64,000 nt of DNA from Flavobacterium ginsengisoli. Its GTDB lineage: Bacteria > Bacteroidota > Bacteroidia > Flavobacteriales > Flavobacteriaceae. The DNA lies in NCBI RefSeq assembly GCF_029625315.1, contig NZ_CP121110.1, forward strand, positions 1,293,501 to 1,357,500, given 5' to 3'. The translations under genes were made by a program, and so were the position numbers. Each line of letters begins with the position of its first letter. The first letter of the stretch is position 1. This document shows positions 19,062-28,300 of the stretch, one piece after another. The notes under the pieces are model-generated. The model had not been told where the DNA came from. It saw nothing but the letters and a program-made list of their open reading frames with translations, and did not search any database.

Positions 19062-19088
19062 AATACAATTTTTAATTTATAAAGAAAA

Positions 19089-19721
19089 ATGGCCTTAATA
19101 GATGCACTAAAGTGGCGTTATGCTACAAAAAAAATGAACGGACAAGCAGTTCCGCAAGAAAAAGTAGATTATATTCTTGAAGCGACAAAACTTGCACCTT
19201 CTTCTTCTGGATTGCAACCTTACAAGATTTTTGTTATCACAAACAAAGATTTAAAAGACAAAATTAGAGCGGTAAGTTTTGACCAAAGCCAAGTTACAGA
19301 TGCTTCTCACGTTTTGGTTTGGGCTGCTTGGGATGGTTACAGCTTAGACAGAATCTCTGCTGTATTTGATAGAACAATTGCAGAAAGAGGAATTCCTGCT
19401 AATGCAATGGATGAGTACAAACAAAGACTTTGGGGAATGTACGAACCTCTTGGACAAGAATGGCATGCTAACCACGCTGCAAAACAAGCATACATTTCGT
19501 TTGGTGTAGCGATTGCTGCAGCTGCTGAACAAGAAGTAGATGCAACTCCAATGGAAGGTTTTATTCCTGCTGAAGTAGATAAACTTTTAGGATTAAATGA
19601 ACTTGGTCTAAAAAGCGTTTTGGTTTTACCTCTAGGATATAGAGATCATGAAAATGACTGGTTGGTAAACATGAAAAAAGTTAGAACTCCGCAAGAAGAT
19701 TTTATCACAGAAATTAAGTAA
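19089..19721 (+). CDS. NAD(P)H-dependent nitroreductase (NfsB-like)
   Basis: This 210-residue flavoprotein of the nitroreductase family starts with LIDALKWRYATKKMNG, a family N-terminus that binds FMN phosphate through Arg/Lys residues. It continues with EATKLAPSSSGLQPYKIFVI, an FMN-binding loop, and ends with LPLGYRDHENDWLVNMKKVR, the conserved C-terminal region. The length is normal for the family. It probably reduces quinones or nitroaromatics with two-electron chemistry. The divergent HxlR regulator and the inverted repeat in the shared promoter region suggest induction by electrophilic stress. A terminator follows. Confidence 0.9.
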   Translation: MALIDALKWRYATKKMNGQAVPQEKVDYILEATKLAPSSSGLQPYKIFVITNKDLKDKIRAVSFDQSQVTDASHVLVWAAWDGYSLDRISAVFDRTIAERGIPANAMDEYKQRLWGMYEPLGQEWHANHAAKQAYISFGVAIAAAAEQEVDATPMEGFIPAEVDKLLGLNELGLKSVLVLPLGYRDHENDWLVNMKKVRTPQEDFITEIK

Positions 19722-19740
19722 AAAATTAATTTTTGCTTAA

Positions 19741-19790
19741 AAAATGCTTTTGAAATGGCACCATAATAGTGCTTTTTCAGAAGCATTTTT
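19741..19790 (+). terminator. Terminator of the nitroreductase gene
   Basis: A long hairpin (AAAATGCTT...GAAA with TTTC...AAGCATTTT and an inner GGCAC/GTGC pair) is followed by T residues. Confidence 0.75.
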
Positions 19791-19980
19791 GTTTTAAATA
19801 TTTCATTTTCAAATTCAAACAAGATTCGAATAAACGAAATGAAAACTTGAATTTATTAAAGCTGTGTTATTTTTTTATTATTTGCAAAAAATAGGTACGC
19901 ATTACGGATAATTAAATAATATTGTATAGCTAATTTTGCTTATATCCAAAACAATTCATTCTAATTAAATTCTAAGAACT

Positions 19981-20358
19981 ATGTCTGATTTCTTAACGCA
20001 ATTTGGGGAAGACCTAAAAAAAAACGTCCCAGGTTTCATCGCAGTATCTGTTGCTGAAATCGCTAGCGGCATGTCATACTATTCACAGTCTGCAGTTGCA
20101 GATTTTGATCCAGAATTGGCATCAGCTTACAACCTTGAAGTAGTTAAAGCAAAAATGAGCGCTATTAAAGCATTGAATTTAAATGGTCAGGTTATTGACA
20201 ATATCATGATTACATTAAGTTCTCAAATTCACATTATTGATGTTTCTGATAATCAGGAATATTTTATTTACCTAGCGGTAGATTCTACAAAAGCTAATTT
20301 AGGTATGACAAAATCTATCCTTAATAGGTACAAAAAAGAAATTGTAGCTAAATTATAA
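19981..20358 (+). CDS. Small Roadblock/LC7-like protein, 125 residues
   Basis: This short soluble protein has the alternating helix-sheet pattern of Roadblock/MglB-type proteins: an N-terminal amphipathic helix (FLTQFGEDLKKNV), a first strand with FIAVSVAEIASGMSYYS, a long middle helix and two strands (IMITLSSQIHIIDVSDNQEY and FIYLAVDSTKANLGMTK). Roadblock proteins regulate small GTPases such as MglA or scaffold multiprotein complexes. No GTPase gene is seen nearby, so its partner is elsewhere. The gene stands alone, with a TAATTTTG -7 element at 19931. The fold assignment is by eye and moderate. Confidence 0.6.
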   Translation: MSDFLTQFGEDLKKNVPGFIAVSVAEIASGMSYYSQSAVADFDPELASAYNLEVVKAKMSAIKALNLNGQVIDNIMITLSSQIHIIDVSDNQEYFIYLAVDSTKANLGMTKSILNRYKKEIVAKL

Positions 20359-20487
20359 CACCATTTGCCCCCACGATAAAAAGGAATATTTCATGCTTGA
20401 AGTATTCCTTTTTATTTTTTATTGCAGTTTGTCCTTCGTTTCTTCAAAATATTCTATATTTCGAAAAACAAATGAGGAATTGTATAA

Positions 20488-20961
20488 ATGGAATTACGCG
20501 CTTATTTTGAAAAATATTCTGATGAGGCAACCTGTATTGAAGAGCTCAAAAACAAACGTTTGGAGAATGGGCTTTTATGCAGAAAATGTGGGCATGATGA
20601 ACACTCTTTCAGACAGAATGATTTAAAATTTCAATGCCGTAAATGCGGAAGCCGTACAAGTCTTCGATCTGGAACTGTAATGGAAAATTCTAATCTTCCA
20701 ATTCGGTACTGGATGATCTGCATTGAATTAATGACTCTTTCGCATAGAAGAATGTCAATACTTAAAATTCAATATTTACTAGGACACAAAAGATATGAAC
20801 CTATTTGGTTGATGGTGCAAAAAATTCGTTTGGTAATGAAAATTAGAGACGAAAAATACCGATTAAGAGCTTACTCTGAATTTGACCCCGAATTTCTTCA
20901 GAAAATAGATAAACTTGCCATGCAGAAAAAAAAGCAAAAACTGAATGATGGTGAAATGTGA
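20488..20961 (+). CDS. Lone IS1595-type transposase N-terminal domain (zinc ribbon plus helical region)
   Basis: This 157-residue protein has two CxxC zinc knuckles (LCRKCGHDEH and FQCRKCGSRTSLRSGT) followed by MENSNLPIRYWMICIELMTL and a helical region. This is the typical N-terminal Zn-ribbon part of IS1595-family transposases. The DDE catalytic half that normally follows (full transposases are about 300 residues) is missing, and no transposase-like frame continues downstream before the hairpin at 20990. There are no terminal inverted repeats in view. It could be a truncated insertion sequence or a domesticated DNA-binding protein. The intact, well-kept frame favours the latter. Confidence 0.75.
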   Translation: MELRAYFEKYSDEATCIEELKNKRLENGLLCRKCGHDEHSFRQNDLKFQCRKCGSRTSLRSGTVMENSNLPIRYWMICIELMTLSHRRMSILKIQYLLGHKRYEPIWLMVQKIRLVMKIRDEKYRLRAYSEFDPEFLQKIDKLAMQKKKQKLNDGEM

Positions 20962-20989
20962 AATGTGAGATGAAAAAACTTTTGAATAA

Positions 20990-21055
20990 AAAAGCCACAG
21001 ATTACAAGATTAAAATGATTTTAAATCAGTGCTAATCCTGTAATCTGTGGCTTTA
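20990..21055. repeat. Long intergenic hairpin
   Basis: AAGCCACAGATTACA and onward at about 20992 pairs with TAATC...TGTAATCTGTGGCTT ending near 21054, a stem of roughly 20 pairs with one mismatch. Its position between the zinc-ribbon gene and the convergent lysine-rich gene suits a bidirectional terminator, and the sequence looks like a dispersed repeat. Confidence 0.65.
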
Positions 21056-21085
21056 TAATTTTATTGTTATAATTGCTTTGGAAAA

Positions 21086-21124
21086 ATTCACAATTAACCA
21101 TTCACAATTCACAATTCACAATTA
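21086..21124. repeat. Short tandem TTCACAATT repeat
   Basis: Four copies of the TTCACAA unit, two to three of them immediately tandem, abut the stop codon of the lysine-rich gene. Confidence 0.6.
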
Positions 21125-21637
21125 TTATTTCTTCTTATTCTTTTTTGCTTTAGATCTTTTCGCTTTGTTTTTAGCGATTTTTTTTGCTTTTGCTTTATCC
21201 TTAGCTTTTTTCGCTTTTGCTTTCTTTTTAGCTTTAGCTTTTAGTTTTGCTTTTTTAGCTTTCTCTTTCTTTTTGTCTTTTGCTTTTTTCTTAGCAACAG
21301 CTTTTTTCTTTTTCTCTTTTTTCTCTTTTTCCTTTTCTTTTTCTTTCATTTTTTTACTCTTTTTAGATTTTGGCTGATTTTCGTTTTCTTCAGATGTTTC
21401 TTCTTCAGCCTCAGATGAAATTTCTTCTATTTGTGTTGATTCTTGCACTGCTTCCTCTACCGTATTATCCTCTTTTTCTGCTACTTTTTTTGGAGCTCTT
21501 TTAGGTTTTGGTTTTACTTCTGGAGTTTCAGCAGATTCTAGAACTGGAGTCTCTTTTTGCTCGATTTCGTCATTTGAAATAACCGAAACAGCTTCTGCCT
21601 CCTGATTGATTTCATCAACAAGTATTTCTTTTGCCAT
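21125..21637 (-). CDS. Lysine/alanine-rich histone H1-like protein
   Basis: This 170-residue protein is extremely biased. The first ~95 residues are acidic (many Glu, some Val/Ser/Thr). The last ~75 are almost only Lys and Ala, with some Asp, Glu and Arg, in KKAKAKK-like repeats, ending AKKNKKK. This two-part charge layout resembles bacterial H1-like or eukaryotic H1-tail proteins that bind and condense DNA. The acidic part could act as an intrachain counterweight. There is no structured domain and no signal peptide. A promoter with good TTG and TATCTTTG elements precedes it. Nucleoid binding is inferred from composition only. The low-complexity frame is clearly translated, since it is open over 513 bases with an ATG start. 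Confidence 0.7.
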   Translation of the reverse strand: MAKEILVDEINQEAEAVSVISNDEIEQKETPVLESAETPEVKPKPKRAPKKVAEKEDNTVEEAVQESTQIEEISSEAEEETSEENENQPKSKKSKKMKEKEKEKEKKEKKKKAVAKKKAKDKKKEKAKKAKLKAKAKKKAKAKKAKDKAKAKKIAKNKAKRSKAKKNKKK

Positions 21638-21733
21638 TATTCTGTTAATTTTAAGAAATTGATTAAATTTATTTTGAATTAAACTAATTTTTAATGTTAT
21701 TAAATCATTAAATTAACATCAAAAAATAATAAA

Positions 21734-21763
21734 CAAAGATAGATTGAAAAAGACATTCGCCAA
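21734..21763 (-). promoter_or_regulatory. Promoter of the lysine-rich gene
   Basis: On the minus strand TTG (21763-21761) and TATCTTTG (21741-21734) are separated by 19 bases, an excellent fit to the Bacteroidota consensus. The -33 element lies inside one copy of a 16-base direct repeat. Confidence 0.7.
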
Positions 21764-21839
21764 TGTTAAGTTTTTCATTGCAAGAAAAAACGACATCTAA
21801 CACACTAAAAAACAACAACTTACCCAATGTTAAGTTTTT
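21760..21839. repeat. 16-base direct repeat in a 310-base intergenic region
   Basis: CCAATGTTAAGTTTTT occurs at 21760-21775 and again at 21824-21839, exactly 64 bases apart. The gap 21638-21947 otherwise holds only AT-rich sequence between the divergent lysine-rich and AraC genes. Confidence 0.65.
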
Positions 21840-21947
21840 TATCACACTTTTTATCGAATTACAAAGTCTCTTATAAGCTTTCTATGAGCGATACTTTTAA
21901 TAGAAATAAAGCACATTTTGTTTAATTTCACTTTAAAATTTGATAAA

Positions 21948-22705
21948 ATGCATCACGATTTATCCTATCAATACATCAAACCCAACAAAAACCTTTCAGA
22001 TTTTGTGGATAGTTTTTGGTGTATGGAAAATAAATCGGATGAAAAGCTGGAAACAATTGGTCTTCCAGACGGACGAATTGATTTATCACTTATAAAAACA
22101 GCTGAAAATCCTTTTCAAATCAGACTTCTGGGTTTAGGAACGCAACAGTATGAAAAAGGAATAATTCGGCTAAAAGCTTAACGTTTGTTATTAGCTTTAA
22201 ACTTCTTGTCGCTGAATATGTTTTTCACGAAAGTATTGCATCTCTTTTAAATTCAGGAAAAATACTCGAATCTGGCTTTTGGGATTTTGAAGAGCATGAT
22301 TTGGAAAATTTTGAATTGTTCTGCGAAAAAGTCGCTTTAAAAATCAACTCCTTATTAATAAAGGAAGTCGATACTCGAAAGCAAAAACTATTCGGTCTTA
22401 TTTATGAAACCCATGGTGCAATGACTGTAAAAGAATTATCAGAACAATCTAACTGGAGCAGCCGTCAGATTAATAGGTATTTCAATCAGTATTTTGGAAT
22501 TTCATTAAAAGGATATTGTTCCATACTTCGTTTTCGTGCTTCATTGGAACATATTGCAAAAGGTAAACTTTTTCCAGAAGAGAATTTTTCCGATCAGACG
22601 CATTTTATTAAAGAGATCAAGAAAATTTCGGGTTCACTTCCAAAAGAATTATTTCAAAACAAAAACGACCGATTTATACTATTATCTGCTCTTTCATCAC
22701 AATAA
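21948..22705 (+). CDS. AraC-family transcriptional regulator (one frameshift)
   Basis: The frame starts at the ATG in ataaaATGCATCACG. It is broken near 22167: adding one C gives ...EKGIIPAKSLTFVISFKLLV, after which the protein continues to 22705, about 252 residues in total. The N-terminus (LSYQYIKPNKNLSDFVDSFWCMEN) matches the AraC-like N-terminal sensor type called DUF6597, and the C-terminus carries two HTH motifs (MTVKELSEQSNWSSRQINRYFNQYFGISLKGY). It lies 31 bases before the Tet(X)-like monooxygenase gene in the same direction, so it may regulate that gene. The inducer is unknown. Confidence 0.8.
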
Positions 22706-22736
22706 TTTTGCAACATAGATTTTTAAATACAAAACT

Positions 22737-23939
22737 ATGTTACTAGAAAATAAGTACGTTGCCATTGTTGGCGGCGGAATGGGCGGATTACTATTGGCCC
22801 GTCTTTTACAACTACAGAATATAAATGTAAAAGTATACGAAAGAGACCTCAACTCAAAAGTTCGCGTACAAGGTTCTCCATTAGATCTACATGACGATTC
22901 AGGTTTAATAGCTATGGAAAAAGGAGGTTTATTAGATGAATTCTATAAAAATATTCGTCCAAATGCCAGTAAAGCCCGCATTGTAAATCAAAATTTAGAA
23001 TTGAAGTTTGACGAGCATTCTATTACTAAAACTTCTAATGAAGAAATTACAAACCCCAGCAAGAATTCGCTTCAGGATATTTCAAAACCTCGTCCAGAAA
23101 TAGACCGCTCAGAGCTTCGAGCCATTTTATTGCATTCGCTTAGGACTGAAACTATGGTTTGGGATAGTCAATTTCTTTCTATGGAAAAAGAAAATAATGG
23201 CTGGAGACTGTTCTTTAAAAATGGAATAAACACTTATGCCGATTTGGTAATTGGTGCAGATGGAGCAAATTCTAAAATTCGTCCCTATGTAAGCGCACTT
23301 AAACCTATTTATTCTGGAATTACAATGATTGAAGGAACAATTTATAATGCCAAGAAAAATGCTCCTAATCTTTTTGAGTTTTCAAAAGGTGGAAAGGTTC
23401 TGGCTTTAGGAAACGAACAAACCATTATGTACGGAACAAAAGGAGACGGTTCTTTAATGTTTCTGCTCAGCAGTAAAATTCTTGAAAATTGGATTTCAGA
23501 AAATGATCTAGATTTTAAAGACAATCAGAAGATTTTTGAATGGTTTAAAGAAATTTATCAAGATTGGAGTTCAGATTGGCATGAACTTTTTATGAGTGAC
23601 GAATTGTATTTTATACCTCGTCCGCAATATTATTTTTCTCAGAATCAGTCTTGGGAAACGCAAGAAAATGTAACTATTATAGGCGATGCAGCGCATAGAA
23701 TGCCTCCTTTTGCAGGAAAAGGCGCTAATTTAGCCATGCTCGATGCTGTTGAATTGGCTGATTTCTTAACTAATAATCAGTTTTCTGATTTAAAAACGGC
23801 AATTTCTTATTTTGAAAAACGAATGCTCGAAAGAGCTGCAGAGGCTTTAGAAAATACTTTGAAAAACGGTGAAAAACTTCATGCCAAAGATGCTCTAGAA
23901 AAACTGGTTTCTATATTTAATCAAATAGCCAAATCTTAA
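22737..23939 (+). CDS. Tet(X)-like FAD-dependent monooxygenase
   Basis: This 400-residue class A flavoprotein monooxygenase has the Rossmann GxGxxG (YVAIVGGGMGGLLLARLLQ), the YERD segment after it, the DG motif (VIGADGANSKIR) and the GD motif (VTIIGDAAHRMPPFAGKGAN). Several phrases follow Tet(X), for example SPLDLHDDSGLIAMEKGGLL, PEIDRSELRAILLHSL and MVWDSQFLSM. Tet(X) enzymes hydroxylate tetracyclines and are thought to derive from flavobacterial chromosomal relatives. I judge this a chromosomal homologue and cannot say whether it acts on tetracyclines. It follows an AraC regulator gene, and no resistance transposon is visible. Confidence 0.85.
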   Translation: MLLENKYVAIVGGGMGGLLLARLLQLQNINVKVYERDLNSKVRVQGSPLDLHDDSGLIAMEKGGLLDEFYKNIRPNASKARIVNQNLELKFDEHSITKTSNEEITNPSKNSLQDISKPRPEIDRSELRAILLHSLRTETMVWDSQFLSMEKENNGWRLFFKNGINTYADLVIGADGANSKIRPYVSALKPIYSGITMIEGTIYNAKKNAPNLFEFSKGGKVLALGNEQTIMYGTKGDGSLMFLLSSKILENWISENDLDFKDNQKIFEWFKEIYQDWSSDWHELFMSDELYFIPRPQYYFSQNQSWETQENVTIIGDAAHRMPPFAGKGANLAMLDAVELADFLTNNQFSDLKTAISYFEKRMLERAAEALENTLKNGEKLHAKDALEKLVSIFNQIAKS

Positions 23940-24048
23940 TTTCTTTTATTTCAATTACTTACATTTTTAATTAAATTTACAAGTACCTGAAAAGTGTTAT
24001 TTACTTATTTATACATCTAATATAAGTTTCACTAAACAAATTTAGACC

Positions 24049-25116
24049 ATGAGGCATTTTCTACTCCTACTCTTTTTTACTTGTTTTATTTCTTCTTCTT
24101 TCGGACAAAAAATAACCGATTCTGTTCCAAAAAAAGCAAAAGAGAAGAAAATCGAACTTAGAGTAATGCCTTATTTGAGCTACAATAGAAATCTTGATTT
24201 TATGTTTGGGGTTATTCCAATGGCGATGTATAAAGTTAATCATGCCGATACTATTTCTCCTAAATCATTATCTGGAATGTCGGCTATTTATACAACCAAT
24301 AAATCTTATGTTTTGGCACTCTTTAATAAATGGTACTTGAATGAGGACAAATGGCGTTTGAAGTTTTTCTTTTTTACCGGAAATCAGAATTCCCAATTTT
24401 ATGTTGATGATATAGAACAGCCTGATTTTTACGATTACGGAACCAAAACAACTATTTTTAGTTTGGGCGGCCAGCGCAAAATTGCCGGAAAGTTTTATGG
24501 TGGACTTTCTTATACTTATGCACATTACAATACAGTATATGAGGATAATGTTTCTCCTTCGTCGGTTTCACATAGTAATGCTTTGGTTGTAAACTTATTA
24601 TTTGATACTAGAGATGCCGTTTATTATCCTACGATAGGATACAAAATTAAACTGGACTGGTCTACGTATCCAAAATTTTTAGATAACGAACTGGCATCAA
24701 ATCGAATATCCTTTCAAGCCAATAGATATATTCCAAGTAGAGATAATAAAGATGTTATTGCGGCTCGTGTTTTTGGAAAATTCGGACTTGGGAATGTTGC
24801 ATTTGAACAGCAAAGCACTATTGGAGGAACAGATATTCGCGGTTATTCTGAAGGAAAATACAGAGGAGCCGGATTAATGGATATTCAAGGCGAATACCGA
24901 TACAACTTTGGAAAGAAAATGGGATTGGTTGGCTTTTTTGGTATCGCCACTATTTATGGTTCTGATACTCCAAGCTTTGATTGGAAAATGTATCCTGGAG
25001 GCGGTGTTGGTTATCGATACAATCCGTTCAAAAAATCAAAATTTAATGTTGGTTTAGATGGTGCAGTCGGAAAAGGAGATTGGGGAATTTATTTCAGAAT
25101 CGGCGAAGCTTTCTAG
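24049..25116 (+). CDS. BamA/TamA-family outer-membrane beta-barrel (surface antigen D15 type)
   Basis: This 355-residue protein has a signal peptide ending FGQ and then a barrel without visible POTRA domains. Barrel strands include VVNLLFDTRDAVYYPTIGYK and the lid-loop region FEQQSTIGGTDIRGYSEGKYRG, which is the hallmark of the Omp85 barrel fold (compare VRGY in BamA). The last residue is an aromatic Phe (GIYFRIGEAF), as in BAM substrates. Small POTRA-less members of this family occur widely in Bacteroidota and their function is not settled. It is monocistronic and ends at a clear terminator. Confidence 0.85.
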   Translation: MRHFLLLLFFTCFISSSFGQKITDSVPKKAKEKKIELRVMPYLSYNRNLDFMFGVIPMAMYKVNHADTISPKSLSGMSAIYTTNKSYVLALFNKWYLNEDKWRLKFFFFTGNQNSQFYVDDIEQPDFYDYGTKTTIFSLGGQRKIAGKFYGGLSYTYAHYNTVYEDNVSPSSVSHSNALVVNLLFDTRDAVYYPTIGYKIKLDWSTYPKFLDNELASNRISFQANRYIPSRDNKDVIAARVFGKFGLGNVAFEQQSTIGGTDIRGYSEGKYRGAGLMDIQGEYRYNFGKKMGLVGFFGIATIYGSDTPSFDWKMYPGGGVGYRYNPFKKSKFNVGLDGAVGKGDWGIYFRIGEAF

Positions 25117-25132
25117 TTTTAAAAAATTATTT

Positions 25133-25165
25133 AAAAGCCCTAAGTCTAAGATTTAGGGCTTTTTT
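25133..25165 (+). terminator. Rho-independent terminator
   Basis: AAAAGCCCTAA pairs with TTAGGGCTTTT, followed by T residues, 16 bases after the barrel gene. Confidence 0.85.
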
Positions 25166-25377
25166 ATTGTTTCATCCTCTGTTTTCTTGTTTCATTTTAT
25201 AATATGCAACATCGAAAAAAAATTTCAAGGCTATCTTTCTTTAAATTTGAGTATCCCCAGATATATTCAAAAATCTTAACTAATTAATGCTCAAAATCAA
25301 TTTATTAATTTAAGGCGGTTAAACATTAATTTGCCTCCTTTCTATTCCTGATTGCTTATGGCACAATTTTATTTTTC

Positions 25378-28300
25378 TTGGAGAATCTGCACTTTATCAA
25401 AAAAACTAGCTTTTGCTTCGCATTGTTAATTTTTCTCACTTTTCAAACAAATGCACAAAACTGTACTGTAAACGCCGGAGTATTGAATATAACCATTTGC
25501 GCAACCGATGCAATGGTTTTAACTGGAAACAATCCGAGTCCTATTATTGGCACAGTCAAATGGACTCAAATCTCTGGTCCAGCAGTAACTATTAATTCAC
25601 CAACAAGCCCAAGTACAACCGTTTCTGGCTACACAGGAGGAAATACCTATATTTTTAGATATAGCGCAACCTGTTCGGACGGAATTACAGCTTATCAGGA
25701 TAAAGTTGTAAATGTTAAGCCTATTACTACCGCAATTGCAGGAAGCAACATAACAAGCTGTCCAAATAGTTCTGGAAATTTATCTATTACGGCAAATGCT
25801 CCTCAAAATACAGGAGAAACTGGCCGTTGGGAAATCGTCGGAGCTAACAATGCCGGGGTAGTAATTAATTTTCCAGATCTGCCAACCTCAACTATAACTT
25901 TGCCTTCTACGAGTTGCGGTGTTACAACACTTCAATGGGTTATAGAAGGTCCTGAATATGCTCCAGGCCAGCGCTGTAGAACTACTTCGCAAATAACTGT
26001 AACCAATTATGGCGGTGTTAAACCTGTTTCAGCAGGACCAGATCAAACGCTTAGCAATTGTTATACTACAACACAAAGCACCAATCTTAATGCAACTTAT
26101 GGAGGTTGCGGCCTAAATGGACAAAATGGGCAATGGACTTTTGTAAGTGGTCCAAATACGCCAACAATTGCCAATCCTAGTGCTAATAATACAGGAGTTT
26201 CAAATCTTGTACAGGGAACTTATACTTTTAGATGGACTGTAACTGGTCCTTGTGCTTCTGGCAATGATACAGTTGTAATTAATGTTCCTGCCGCGACACA
26301 AGATGTTACGACTCTTCCTGGTGGCGATGAAAATATTTTCTTTTGCGACAACAATATTAATCAAGTAACTTTAGTAGCACAAACTCCTTTATATGCAGGT
26401 GAAACCGTTCAATGGACACAGATAGCTGGAGATACTGGCGCTGTAATTGTTTCGCCAACAAATCCAACTACATTAGTTACAAATATATCTGATGCTGGTG
26501 ATCCATATACATTTAGATATACGCTTACCAATAACAATACGGGTTGTGTTTTTACTAAAGACTATCATGTAGAATATAACGGTGCAACAAGAAGTATTGT
26601 GGCCAATAATGGCGATGATATGGTTGGAAGCTGTAATGCAACTGTATTTACTATTCCGCTTACCGTAACAGGAACTGGAGTAAATCAATATCGAATTGTG
26701 ACAGGACCAGACACTTCTCCGCTCGCCCCTTTCCCTACTGCATTACAAGATGCCGGAAATTCTTTGACTTTAACGCTTACTACACCAGGAGAATATACTG
26801 TCGAATTTATTAGAAGCCAAAACGGATCAATTCTTGCTGGCTGCGATTATGGCTTTGACACTCTAAATATTCTAGTTTCTGGTGATCCTACTCCATCTAA
26901 TGCAGGATCTGATGTAAGTTTGCCTTGCGGTGATACCAGTACAATGCTTTCTGGAGTTGTAACTGGCGAAGGCATGCATTTCTGGAGTCAGCTTAGCGGA
27001 CCAAATCAGGCAGTGATTGCAGATAATTTTGCCATAGATACTCAGGTCACCGGACTTATTCCTGGAAGTTATGTCTTTCAATATATAACCAAAGGGGGCG
27101 GCGCAACTTGTGGTTTTTCAGTTGCCACAGTAACTATTTATGTATCTGATACGACATTGGGTACTCCAAATGCAGGACCGGATCAGATTGTTTGTGCCAA
27201 TTCTCAAGTACGTCTTGGAGCTGCACCAGTTGAAGCAGGCGAAATTGGCACATGGAGTCAGGTCTCTGGACCAACTACAATTTCGTTTTCCAATGTTAAC
27301 GACCCAAATGCGATAGCCTCAGGTTTTACGACAAATGTATCGCAATACGAATTACAATGGACTGTTTCTTATCTTCATCCTGGTCCATCTTGTAGTGCAT
27401 CTGCTTCTGACAATGTAATAATCGTAACGAATAATTCTACAGCAGCCTCAACCTCAGATGCAGGCCCAGATGCCTGTTATCCTTCTGGAACAACCTCTTT
27501 TAACCTCAGCGGTAATACTCCTGGCTTTTTAGAAATAGGACTTTGGTCTGTAACACCATCAGCTGGAGTTATTTTTGCCGATACCAGCGATCCAAACACC
27601 TTAGTTACCGTTCCTGGAAACGGAACCTATGTTTTCACGTGGTCTATAGAAACCATAACAAGACTTTGTGAACCAAATCAGAGCAACGTTTCTGTTACAA
27701 TTGCCAATACTCCTCCTGCCGCAAATGCAGGTCCTGATCAAGAAATCTGTGGATCTACCATTACAATGGCCGCTACAACTAGCAGTGGAGCAATTGGAAC
27801 TTGGACAAGAATTTCTGGTGTTGGAGACTATACCATAAGCGATATTCATGACCCAAACGCAGTTTTTACTTTTACCTATAGTGGTTATTATATTTTTAGA
27901 TGGACAGTAGATGCTTCGGTCTGCGGTCAAGCATTCGACGACGTTAATTTAACAATTGGTATTCCGCCTCACCAAGCTGTTGCAGGACCAGACCAAAATG
28001 TCTGTGGCAATACTAGCGTTACAATGGCAGGAAGTACGTATGACAGTTTTTTTGAAACAGGACAATGGTCAGTTCTAACTGGTGCGCCAAATCAGCCCAA
28101 TATTGTTGATCCGACTAATCCAAACACTGTCATTAATGGGCTTGTAGCCGGAACTTATACCTTTAGATGGACCATAACTGCAAAAAGCATTTTCTTGTGC
28201 CAAGGAACTTTTGATGATATGGTTGTAGTGGTTACCCCAGCGGCAAATGCAGGAGCTGATCAGACTTATTGTGATGTTACTAGCATTCAGCTTACAGGAA

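Noticed and set aside
21078..21377. Plus-strand Phe/Leu-rich 99-residue ORF
   Set aside because: It is the antisense shadow of the lysine-rich gene, since Lys codons read backwards give Phe/Leu/Ser.
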